DNA of 64,000 bases from Rhodocaloribacter sp964552015 (GTDB lineage: Bacteria > Bacteroidota > Rhodothermia > Rhodothermales > ISCAR-4553), in NCBI GenBank assembly GCA_964552015.1, contig CAZKFR010000011.1, positions 1 to 64,000 of the forward strand, read 5' to 3'. The translations under genes and the position numbers were made by a program. Under the pieces are notes generated by a model that worked only from the letters and a program-made list of their open reading frames with translations, had not been told where the DNA came from and searched no databases. Below, one piece after another: positions 7,676 to 14,856 of the stretch (position 1 is the first letter of the stretch; each line of letters opens with the position of its first letter).

Positions 7676-9765
7676 ATGGGCAAAGAAATCATCATCAACG
7701 CCGAGAAAGAACAGACCCGGATCGCCATCCTCGAGAACGGCGAACTGGTGGAGCTGTTCATGGAAAATCCTGAAAACGAACGCACGATCGGCAACATTTT
7801 TCTGGGACGTGTCCGGCGCATCATGCCGAACATCCAGGCCGCGTTTGTCGACATCGGGCAGAAACAGGATGCTTTCCTCCACTTCTCCGACCTGGCCGAC
7901 AACCTGCCGCTCTGGCTCGAATTCGTCGAACAGGAGAACCCGTCCGTGGCCGGGATGAGTCTCCCGGCGGAGCCGCACCGGGGGCTGGCTCACCGGCGAC
8001 GGCCGCAGGGCAGCCGTCGGCCCCACAAGGCGTCGGCGGACGACTACGAGAGCGACGAGGACGTGGAAGCCGACGAGGCCGCACACGCCGGGGCGACGGC
8101 CGAGGAGCAGAAGGCTCATCACGCGGTGGCCGACGCCCGTACGCGCGGCAAGCGGCGTTCGGCGCAGCGGCGCGGAAGGGGACGCCGCGGCCGGGGAGCT
8201 GCGCCGCCGTCGACGGAGGACGACCCGAAGACCGAGAGCCCGTCGTCGCAGGGCGGAACGCCCGCAAAGAAAGAGCGCTCCGAAGCCTCGCATCGCCCGC
8301 TCGAGTCCTACCTGCGCCGGGACCAGCGTATCCTCGTCAAGATCAGTAAGGAGCCGATCTCCTCGAAGGGGAGTCGCGTCACGACGGACATCTCGCTGGC
8401 CGGACGGTTTCTCGTGCTGGTGCCCCTGGCCGACTACGTCGCCGTCTCGAAGAAGATCTATTCGTACAAAGAGCGCCGGCGTCTGCGGGCGCTGGCCAAG
8501 AGCCTCGTGCCCGACGGCTTTGGCGTCATCGTGCGGACGGTGGCCGAGGGGCGCAGCGCCAAAGACCTCGATACGGACCTGCGCCTGCTCCTGGAGAAAT
8601 GGCGCAAGATCGAGCAGAAACTGGCGGGCAAACCCAAGCCGCCCCTGGTCGTGCACGAAGACGTGAACATGGTCTCGTCCGTCATCCGAGACCTGTTCTC
8701 GGAGGATTACGACCGTATCCTGATCGACAACCCGCGCGTCTACCGCAACATCAAGGGGTACGTGCAGGCGGTGGCGCCGCAGATGGCGCCGGCCGTGCAA
8801 CTCTACAAGGGCAAGCAGCCCATCTTCGAAGCGACCAAGATCGCCCGTGACGTGGCCGAGGCGTTCGAGAGCCGGGTCAACCTGCCCTCGGGCGGCTACC
8901 TGTTCATCGAGCAGACCGAGGCGATGCACGTCATCGACGTCAACTCGGGGCGGGCCGGCAAGGGGCTGACGCAGGAGCAGAACTCGCTCCGGGTGAACCT
9001 GGAGGCCGCCCGCGTCATCGCACGGCAGATCCGCCTGCGTGACCTGGGCGGCATCATCGTCGTCGACTTCATCGACATGCGCGACGAGCGCAACCGCCGC
9101 AAGGTCTACGAGGCGATGAAACAGGAATTCCGCAAGGACCGGGCGGTGACGAAGATTCTGCCGATGAGTGATTTCGGGCTGATCCAGATCACGCGGCAGC
9201 GCCTGCGGCCCAGCATCACGACNNNNNNNNNNNNNNNNNNNNNNNNNNNNNNNNNNNNNNNNNNNNNNNNNNNNNNNNNNNNNNNNNNNNNNNNNNNNNN
9301 NNNNNNNNNNNNNNNNNNNNNNGTGATTTCGGGCTGATCCAGATCACGCGGCAGCGCCTGCGGCCCAGCATCACGACGACGTTCAGCGGGCCGAACGGGA
9401 AGGCGGCGGCGACCGACGAGACGGAGGAGCCCGAGCCTGCGCCGGCCCAACCCGCGCCGGTCAGGGCCGCGCCGGTCAGGGCCGCGCCGGCACCCGAGCG
9501 CAACGGGCATGCCGTGACGGCCCCCGAAGCCCTGATCGAAGCGATCGAGCAGGGGATCGAGTCCTATAAAGAGACCGGACAGCGGGGTCCGCTGCGGCTG
9601 CGGGTCCATCCGTTCACGGAGGCCTACCTGCGGCGCGGCCTGATCAACCATGTGGGGCGCTGGCGCATGAAGCATCACGTCCGTGTGCGCCTGGAGACGG
9701 ACCCGGCCATCGACCCGCTCCATTTCCGCCTCTTCGACGCCGAGACGGGCAAGGAGGTCGTGTGA
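7676..9765 (+). CDS. rng: Ribonuclease G/E family endoribonuclease, interrupted by an artificial assembly gap
   Basis: Single-strand RNA endonuclease acting in rRNA maturation and mRNA decay. The start MGKEIIINAEKEQTRIAI is preceded by GGAGG about 20 bp upstream. The S1 domain (residues 1-85) is followed by an insertion of about 115 Lys/Arg/Glu-rich residues, then QRILVKISKEPISSKGSR and the RNase H-like core with the catalytic Asp residues in IDVNSGRAG and VVDFIDMRDER. The 100 Ns at 9223-9322 fall just after this core; removing them with one 55-base copy restores a single 644-residue frame. The usual Zn-link CPxC motif after the core is absent; the sequence instead runs into an Ala/Pro-rich linker (APVRA repeats) and a normal C-terminal domain. 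Confidence 0.88.
9168..9377. other. Assembly gap flanked by identical 55-mers
   Basis: Bases 9168-9222 equal 9323-9377, with 100 Ns between. The duplicated stretch starts GTGATTTCGGGCTGATCC. This is the mark of two contigs that overlap by one k-mer (k=55) and were scaffolded with a fixed-length spacer. It is not a biological repeat. Confidence 0.92.
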
Positions 9766-10520
9766 TGCGGCTGTGTGCAGAGGGCCTGCCCCGGTGGGGG
9801 GCGGGCCTGCTCCTGGGGGCACTCCTGCTGGCTGTACCACCTGCGGTCGCACAGTCTCTTTTCGGTGAGGCGGACGGGCCGGCCCAGGCCTTCACGATCG
9901 GCTACGTGGGGGTGGACTTCACGTACAACGGCGACGCCCGCCCCGAGCCGACGTTCGAGTTCGAAGGGCCGGTGGTGGGCGTTCGTTTTGCACGGCCCGG
10001 CTTTGTTGCCGCACTGGCCTACGGGGCGCACACGCAGGACGGCGCGGACCGGCGGCTGCTCGACGTCAACCTGATGCTGTGGGGGGAATGGCAGCCCTTT
10101 GCGTTGGCCACACAGAGCCGGGCTCGTTTCTTCGTGCCGGTGGTGCTGCACAGCGGCTACCGCCGGGTGTCGCGTCCCGGCGCCGACGACGATCTGCTCG
10201 AGGCCTTCGAGTTCAGTGTGCTCGGGCTCGGCACGGGAGGCGGTTTTCGGTACGCCGGCGCACGGGTCGGCATCGAGGCACGGGCCACGCCGGCCGTCGG
10301 GCTGGCGCTGCGTTCCTTCGGCGAGGGCACGGGCCTGTCGACCTTCGTTGAGGCCGACGTGCAGGTGCACGTCGCCCGCGTCGCCGGCCGGCTCGGGCTG
10401 TCGGCCGGGGTGGGGTACCGGCTGCAGACCTGGAACGGCGGCGGGTCGGGCTTCCTCGCCGGCGACTTCTTCGACTACAGGGGCGAACAGCGCTCGTTTC
10501 GCCTCGGTGTCAACTGGTGA
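9765..10520 (+). CDS. Probable outer-membrane beta-barrel protein, unknown function
   Basis: A 251-residue exported protein. The signal peptide ends near VPPAVAQS, and the rest alternates short amphipathic strands (for example FTIGYVGVDFTYNG and LGLSAGVGYRLQ), ending LGVNW with a terminal aromatic residue as in barrel proteins. Its ATG overlaps the RNase G/E stop (TGATG), and AAGGAGG lies 8 bp upstream, so translation is coupled. I do not recognise a specific family, and no functional residue can be named. Confidence 0.65.
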   Translation: MRLCAEGLPRWGAGLLLGALLLAVPPAVAQSLFGEADGPAQAFTIGYVGVDFTYNGDARPEPTFEFEGPVVGVRFARPGFVAALAYGAHTQDGADRRLLDVNLMLWGEWQPFALATQSRARFFVPVVLHSGYRRVSRPGADDDLLEAFEFSVLGLGTGGGFRYAGARVGIEARATPAVGLALRSFGEGTGLSTFVEADVQVHVARVAGRLGLSAGVGYRLQTWNGGGSGFLAGDFFDYRGEQRSFRLGVNW

Positions 10521-10594
10521 GCCGGCACACCGGCCGCTGAAACCTGGGTGCGGCCTTCGGGGTTGGCGACGGGGTAACGCGCACGAAGGCAGCC

Positions 10595-10885
10595 ATGAAG
10601 GTATCGCAGATCGTCAGAGAACTGGAGGACGCCGTGCGCCGGATGGGCGTACGGGTGCGCTTCGAGCAGGGCAATTTCCGGGGCGGCTACTGCAAGGTGG
10701 GTGACGAGGAAGTCGTCGTGCTCAACAAGCGCCATCCGCCCGAGGCGCACCTGGCCGTTCTGGCCGATGCGCTGCGCGAGCTGCCCGTCGAGACGGTGTT
10801 CCTGCGGCCGGCGGTGCGGGCGGCGCTCGAGGCGGCCTGGGCCCGCCGCGCCGACGTGGTGCTGGAGGAGGACGAGGATGCCTGA
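10595..10885 (+). CDS. Conserved hypothetical protein, 96 residues
   Basis: A small soluble protein (MKVSQIVRELEDAVRRMGVR...) with a charged N-terminal helix, a central FRGGYCKVGDEEVVVLNKRH segment suggesting a beta hairpin, and an acidic C-terminus (EEDEDA). It overlaps the following MBL-fold gene by 8 bp, so the two are translationally coupled. I know similar small proteins next to MBL genes in Bacteroidota, but no function. Codon use looks like that of its neighbours. Confidence 0.7.
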   Translation: MKVSQIVRELEDAVRRMGVRVRFEQGNFRGGYCKVGDEEVVVLNKRHPPEAHLAVLADALRELPVETVFLRPAVRAALEAAWARRADVVLEEDEDA

Positions 10886-11690
10886 AGCCCCCCCGCTAAA
10901 AGTAACGCTGCTGGGCACAGGTACCTCCACCGGCGTGCCCGTCATCGGGTGCCGCTGCCGCGTCTGCCGCTCCGACGACCCGCGCGACGAACGGACCCGC
11001 TGTGCGTGCCTGGTCACCTGTGGCGATCTCCATCTGGTCATCGACACCGGCCCGGACTTCCGGCGGCAGGCCCTCCGTGAAGACCTGCGCCGGGTCGATG
11101 CCGTGCTCTTTACCCACCACCACTTCGACCACGTCGTAGGGCTGGACGACCTGCGGCCCTTCTTCTTCGACAATGCCGCCCCCATCCCGTGTTATGCGCG
11201 GGCCAACACGGCGGACGTGCTCCGCACCATGTTCCAGTACATCTTCTGCGACGGGACCTACCCCGGCGTGCCGCGCCTGGAACTGCACCCGGTCGATGGG
11301 CCGTTCGTGGTGCGCAGCCGCTACGGCACGGGCACGGCGGTACGGGTGGAGCCCATCGACGTCTTCCACGGGGCCTTGCCCATGTTCGGCTACCGCATCG
11401 GCCGGTTTGCTTACCTGACCGACACCAACCGCATCCCCGAGGCCAGCCTGGCCCGGCTCCGGGGCCTGGACGTGCTGGTGCTCGATGCGCTTCGCCACGA
11501 GCCGCACCGCACCCACTTCACCATCGAGGAGGCCGTGGCGATGGCCCGCCGCATCGGGGCGCGGCAGACCTATTTCATCCACATGACCCACAGCATCCTG
11601 CACGCCGAAGAAGATGCTCGCCTGCCCGAGGGTGTCAACCTCGGCTACGATGGCTTATCTTTCGACGTCGCCGGCGGGCCGATGCCCTGA
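10878..11690 (+). CDS. MBL-fold metallo-hydrolase, PhnP-like
   Basis: A 270-residue metallo-beta-lactamase-fold phosphodiesterase. It has the PhnP-type start GTGTSTGVPVIGCRCRVCRS, with Cys pairs for a structural zinc, then SDDPRDERTRC, the metal motif THHHFDH (residues 79-85, HxHxDH), and a late HxTHFTIEEA-like segment. In E. coli, PhnP hydrolyses cyclic ribose phosphates; many Bacteroidota carry this paralogue without a phn operon, as here, so the substrate is uncertain. It overlaps the upstream small gene and is followed by aroQ after 39 bp. Confidence 0.87.
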   Translation: MPEAPPLKVTLLGTGTSTGVPVIGCRCRVCRSDDPRDERTRCACLVTCGDLHLVIDTGPDFRRQALREDLRRVDAVLFTHHHFDHVVGLDDLRPFFFDNAAPIPCYARANTADVLRTMFQYIFCDGTYPGVPRLELHPVDGPFVVRSRYGTGTAVRVEPIDVFHGALPMFGYRIGRFAYLTDTNRIPEASLARLRGLDVLVLDALRHEPHRTHFTIEEAVAMARRIGARQTYFIHMTHSILHAEEDARLPEGVNLGYDGLSFDVAGGPMP

Positions 11691-11729
11691 GCCGCCGGGT
11701 CGTCCCCCCCACGCTCCAGCCTGGTCTTC

Positions 11730-12176
11730 ATGAAGATCCTGATCCTCAACGGGCCGAACCTGAACCTGCTGGGCACGCGCGAGCCCGCAACGTATGGGGC
11801 CGCCACGCTCGACGATCTGGCGGCGGGACTCCGCCGGGCGTTCCCGGACGTGACGCTCGCCTTCTTTCAGAGCAACCACGAGGGGGACCTGATCGACCGG
11901 CTCCATGCCGCGCACGAGGAGCGTCTCGACGGGATCGTGTTCAACCCGGGAGGGTACACGCACACGTCCGTCGCGCTCCGGGATGCGGTGGCGGCCATCG
12001 ACGTGCCGGTCCTGGAGGTGCACCTGTCGAACATCCATGCGCGGGAGCCGTTCCGCCGTCGCTCGCTGCTGGCGCCGGTGTGTGCCGGGCAGATCAGCGG
12101 CCTCGGCCCGGCCGGCTACCACCTGGCCGTGCGCTATTTCGTCGAGCACGCCCGTCCCTGGAACGAACCGGCCTGA
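11730..12176 (+). CDS. aroQ: 3-dehydroquinate dehydratase, type II
   Basis: Converts 3-dehydroquinate to 3-dehydroshikimate in the shikimate pathway. At 148 residues it has the normal type II length. Visible signatures: ILNGPNLNLLGTREPATYG with the catalytic Arg and Tyr, FFQSNHEGDLIDRLH, FNPGGYTHTSVALRDA, and HLSNIHAREPFRRRS with the catalytic His. No other aro genes are in the window. It sits inside a plus-strand cluster with the MBL hydrolase and a membrane protein. Confidence 0.95.
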   Translation: MKILILNGPNLNLLGTREPATYGAATLDDLAAGLRRAFPDVTLAFFQSNHEGDLIDRLHAAHEERLDGIVFNPGGYTHTSVALRDAVAAIDVPVLEVHLSNIHAREPFRRRSLLAPVCAGQISGLGPAGYHLAVRYFVEHARPWNEPA

Positions 12177-12195
12177 ACCACCTGGCCTTGCCGAC

Positions 12196-12705
12196 GTGGC
12201 CACCTATCGCGGACATATTGCGGGGGCATCGTTCTTCTACGGCCTGTACCTGGCCGTGCTCGTGTTCCTGTTCACCATCGACGCGGCCTACCTGCGCTTC
12301 ACGACCGTCGAACTGGTGGCCTACCCGCTGGCCCTCTTCGGGTTGTGCCTGATGTTCGGTCTCTGGCCGGACGTGGACACCAACTCGGTCGGTCAGAACC
12401 TCTTCTATACCATCTTCTTCCTGGCCGATGTGGTGCTCATCGCCACGAAGCACTTCGAGGAGGCGGCCTACCTGGGGCTCTTTGCCATCCTGCCCGTGCT
12501 GGGCAAGCACCGGGGGTGGACGCACACGTGGTGGGCGATGCTGCTGATCCCATCGCCGCTCTTGTTGCTGCCGTACGTGTTTTTCCCGGAGCGCCCGCTC
12601 TCGGGGCTGCCGTTCTACGGGGCGGCCGTCGTCGGGTACTTCAGCCACCTGTTCATGGACGGGCTGGTCATCCGGTTCCGGCGCCGCCGGCGCGTGGCTC
12701 GCTAG
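12196..12705 (+). CDS. Membrane-bound metal-dependent hydrolase-like protein (YdjM/DUF457 type)
   Basis: A 169-residue polytopic membrane protein starting at GTG 12196 (MATYRGHIAGASFFYGLYLA). It carries the family's ordered polar motifs between hydrophobic helices: the His in RGHIAGA, LWPDVDTNS, KHRGWTHTWW, and FSHLFMDG. These fit the YdjM/LexA-regulated predicted hydrolases, whose substrate is unknown. It is 19 bp downstream of aroQ and 18 bp upstream of the flippase, and AGGAGG at its end serves the next gene. Confidence 0.8.
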   Translation: MATYRGHIAGASFFYGLYLAVLVFLFTIDAAYLRFTTVELVAYPLALFGLCLMFGLWPDVDTNSVGQNLFYTIFFLADVVLIATKHFEEAAYLGLFAILPVLGKHRGWTHTWWAMLLIPSPLLLLPYVFFPERPLSGLPFYGAAVVGYFSHLFMDGLVIRFRRRRRVAR

Positions 12706-12723
12706 GAGGTGCGGTCGGGCGCG

Positions 12724-14274
12724 ATGGGCTTTTTCGACCGGATCAAGCAACTCGCCTCCGAGACGGCGGTCTACGGCCTGGCCTCCATCGTGGGGCGGAT
12801 GATCGGGTACCTGCTCTTCCCGATCTACTCACACGTCTTCCTGCCCGATCAGTACGGGGTCGTCTCGCTCGTCTACACGGCGTTCATCTTCCTGAACGTG
12901 GTCTACCAGTACGGGATGGAGTCGGCCTACCTGAAGTTTGCCACGGACAGCGCAGACGTGGCGGAGCGGCGGGCGACCTTCAGTACGGCGGTCGGCTCGC
13001 TGCTGGTAACGTCGTTGGGGCTCTCGGTGCTGATGGTGCTGGCGCGGGAGCCGGTGGCGGCGCTCATCGGCCTGGGGTCGGGCTGGCATCACCTGCTTCA
13101 TTACGCCGCGCTGATCCTCCTGCTGGACACGCTGGCCGTCGTGCCGATGGCCGAGTTGCGGCTACAGAACCGTCCCGGTCGTTTTGCCGCCATCCGCCTG
13201 ACGGCCGCCGTGGTCAATGTGGGGATGAACGTGGTGCTGCTGTTCGTGGTGGGGATGGGCGTCGAGGCCGTGTTCGTGGCGAACGTGGTCTCCTCGGCGG
13301 TGGTGCTCGTGCTGCTGGCGCCCACGTTTGCGGTGTCCCTGCGCTGGACGTTTGACCGGGCGCGGTGGCGGGAGATGCTGGCCTTCGCGCTGCCGTTCGT
13401 ACCGGGTGGGTTGGGCTATGCCGTCACCGAGCGGATCAATATTTTCTTTCTGAGCCGCATGACGCCCGAGCGGGTGCTGGATCTGTACGGGGAGGCGATG
13501 ACGCCGGCGGCGCGGGCGGCGCTCGAAGCCGGCCCGGCCTCGGCCTACAGCGACTTCGTGGTGGGGGTCTTCAGCGGGTGCCTCAAGCTGGCCATCTTCA
13601 TGATGCTCGTCACCCAGATGTTTCGCTATGCCTGGCAGCCGTTCTTCCTCCAGCATGCCCGTGATGACGATGCCCGCCCGCTTTTCGCGCGGGTCTTCAC
13701 GCTGTTCACGGCCGTCGGGCTGTTCGTGGTGCTGGCCGTCTCGTTCTTCGCGCAGGAGATCGTGGCGTTGCCCTTGCCGGGGGGGCGGCATCTGGTGGCG
13801 GAGAGCTACTGGCCCGGCCTGTTCATCGTCCCACCGGCCCTGCTGGGCTACCTGTTCCAGGGATGGTACTACAACTTCTCGGCGGGGGCCTACATCGAGA
13901 AGCAGACGAAGCACTTCATCACGTGTACGCTGGCCGGGAGCGCGCTGGCGCTGGTGCTGAACGCGGCGCTGGTGCCACGCTACGGGATGCTGGCCGCCGC
14001 CTGGGCCACGACGCTCGCCTATGCCCTGATGGCGCTGTTGCTCCACGCGCTGGTACGGCGTTTTTACCCCGTGCCGTATGCCTGGCGGCCGGTGCTGGGC
14101 ATGGGTGCGCTGGCCGCCACGCTGTTCTTCGCATGGCAGGCCGTGCCGGCGCTGCAGCGATGGTGGGCCGAGGCGCTGCTGCTGGCGGTCTTCGTGGCGG
14201 GTCTGCCGGCGCTGAGGATCGTCTCGCCGGCGATGGTACGCCGCCTCCTGCCCGGATCCCGGCGCGGTGCCTGA
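12724..14274 (+). CDS. Polysaccharide/lipid flippase of the MOP superfamily
   Basis: A 516-residue integral membrane protein with about 12-14 hydrophobic helices. The N-terminus FFDRIKQLASETAVYGLASI and RMIGYLLFPIYSHVFLPDQYG is typical of Wzx/RfbX-like oligosaccharide exporters (PF01943/PF13440 type). It would move lipid-linked sugars across the inner membrane. No glycosyltransferases are adjacent, so the cargo is unknown. The ATG at 12724 was chosen over a GTG at 12709 because the latter overlaps the AGGAGG ribosome-binding site at 12704-12709. Confidence 0.87.
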   Translation: MGFFDRIKQLASETAVYGLASIVGRMIGYLLFPIYSHVFLPDQYGVVSLVYTAFIFLNVVYQYGMESAYLKFATDSADVAERRATFSTAVGSLLVTSLGLSVLMVLAREPVAALIGLGSGWHHLLHYAALILLLDTLAVVPMAELRLQNRPGRFAAIRLTAAVVNVGMNVVLLFVVGMGVEAVFVANVVSSAVVLVLLAPTFAVSLRWTFDRARWREMLAFALPFVPGGLGYAVTERINIFFLSRMTPERVLDLYGEAMTPAARAALEAGPASAYSDFVVGVFSGCLKLAIFMMLVTQMFRYAWQPFFLQHARDDDARPLFARVFTLFTAVGLFVVLAVSFFAQEIVALPLPGGRHLVAESYWPGLFIVPPALLGYLFQGWYYNFSAGAYIEKQTKHFITCTLAGSALALVLNAALVPRYGMLAAAWATTLAYALMALLLHALVRRFYPVPYAWRPVLGMGALAATLFFAWQAVPALQRWWAEALLLAVFVAGLPALRIVSPAMVRRLLPGSRRGA

Positions 14275-14280
14275 GACCGG

Positions 14281-14580
14281 TCAGGGCAGGCGCTCCACCC
14301 GTACGACACGGAGGTGGGCAAACGGGCGGTCGTTCCAGGTGCCGGCATAGACGTGGCCCGTGATCCGGTACCGGTACGAGGGGGAAAATTCCGGCGCCGG
14401 CCGTTCCTCGAACGTGAGGACGTAGAGGTTGTGAGCAGGCGTTTCCAGCACCAGCCGGCTGAACGGCTCGTTGCCCCGGCGATGTACCTCCCCTTCCACC
14501 GTGATCAGGTCGGGCGAGAGCGGGGCGCTGGAAGCACAACCGGCCAGCAACAGCAACAGGAGGGCGCAGACGCGAAACAT
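14281..14580 (-). CDS. Small lipoprotein, unknown function
   Basis: A 99-residue protein with a lipoprotein signal (FRVCALLLLLLAGC, lipobox LAGC with Cys at about 15). The mature part is a small predicted beta domain (TVEGEVHRRG, NLYVLTFEERPAP, YRYRITGHVYAG). It resembles short OB-like lipoproteins but I cannot assign a family. It converges on the flippase gene, with 6 bp between the stops, and is divergent from the secreted protease. Confidence 0.7.
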   Translation of the reverse strand: MFRVCALLLLLLAGCASSAPLSPDLITVEGEVHRRGNEPFSRLVLETPAHNLYVLTFEERPAPEFSPSYRYRITGHVYAGTWNDRPFAHLRVVRVERLP

Positions 14581-14856
14581 GGACAGCGGAAGTTAGACGA
14601 ACGGACGTGTGTGCGGCAGGCCGCGGCGTGAGCGTTGTATAGCCCCCATGGGCCGCGAACGTTCCGGGGTGATGGAACGCAGATCCGCGTAGACGGCCGT
14701 GTCGCCGCGAAAAAAAGGGTGCGGCGACGCCATGAAACCGCTGAGGCATGCCGTCTCCGGTAGAAAAGGCCTGTGTAGAGGGAACGGGCGATGCGCATGG
14801 ATGTTTTCCTCTGCACCCCACCGGTCGCATTTTTTAGGCTCAACCCTCGTGACGTG
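14581..14856. other. Intergenic region between divergent genes, no gene seen
   Basis: Holds a stem with 8-bp arms (GTCGCCGC / GCGGCGAC, around 14700) around a 12-base A/G-rich loop, and presumably the two divergent promoters. No match to the TTG-N20-TA pattern was found. Confidence 0.4.

Noticed and set aside
7194..7958. Open frames in the RNase G/E leader
   Set aside because: They run into the RNase gene in the wrong frame and have no protein-like pattern.
9168..9377. Direct repeat flanking the gap, as a possible mobile element footprint
   Set aside because: Exactly 55 bases on both sides of 100 Ns, and the same at 62436-62645: an assembly artefact.
14690..14730. Hairpin GTCGCCGC/GCGGCGAC as a terminator
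   Set aside because: The A/T run is in the loop, not after the stem, and no gene ends there.
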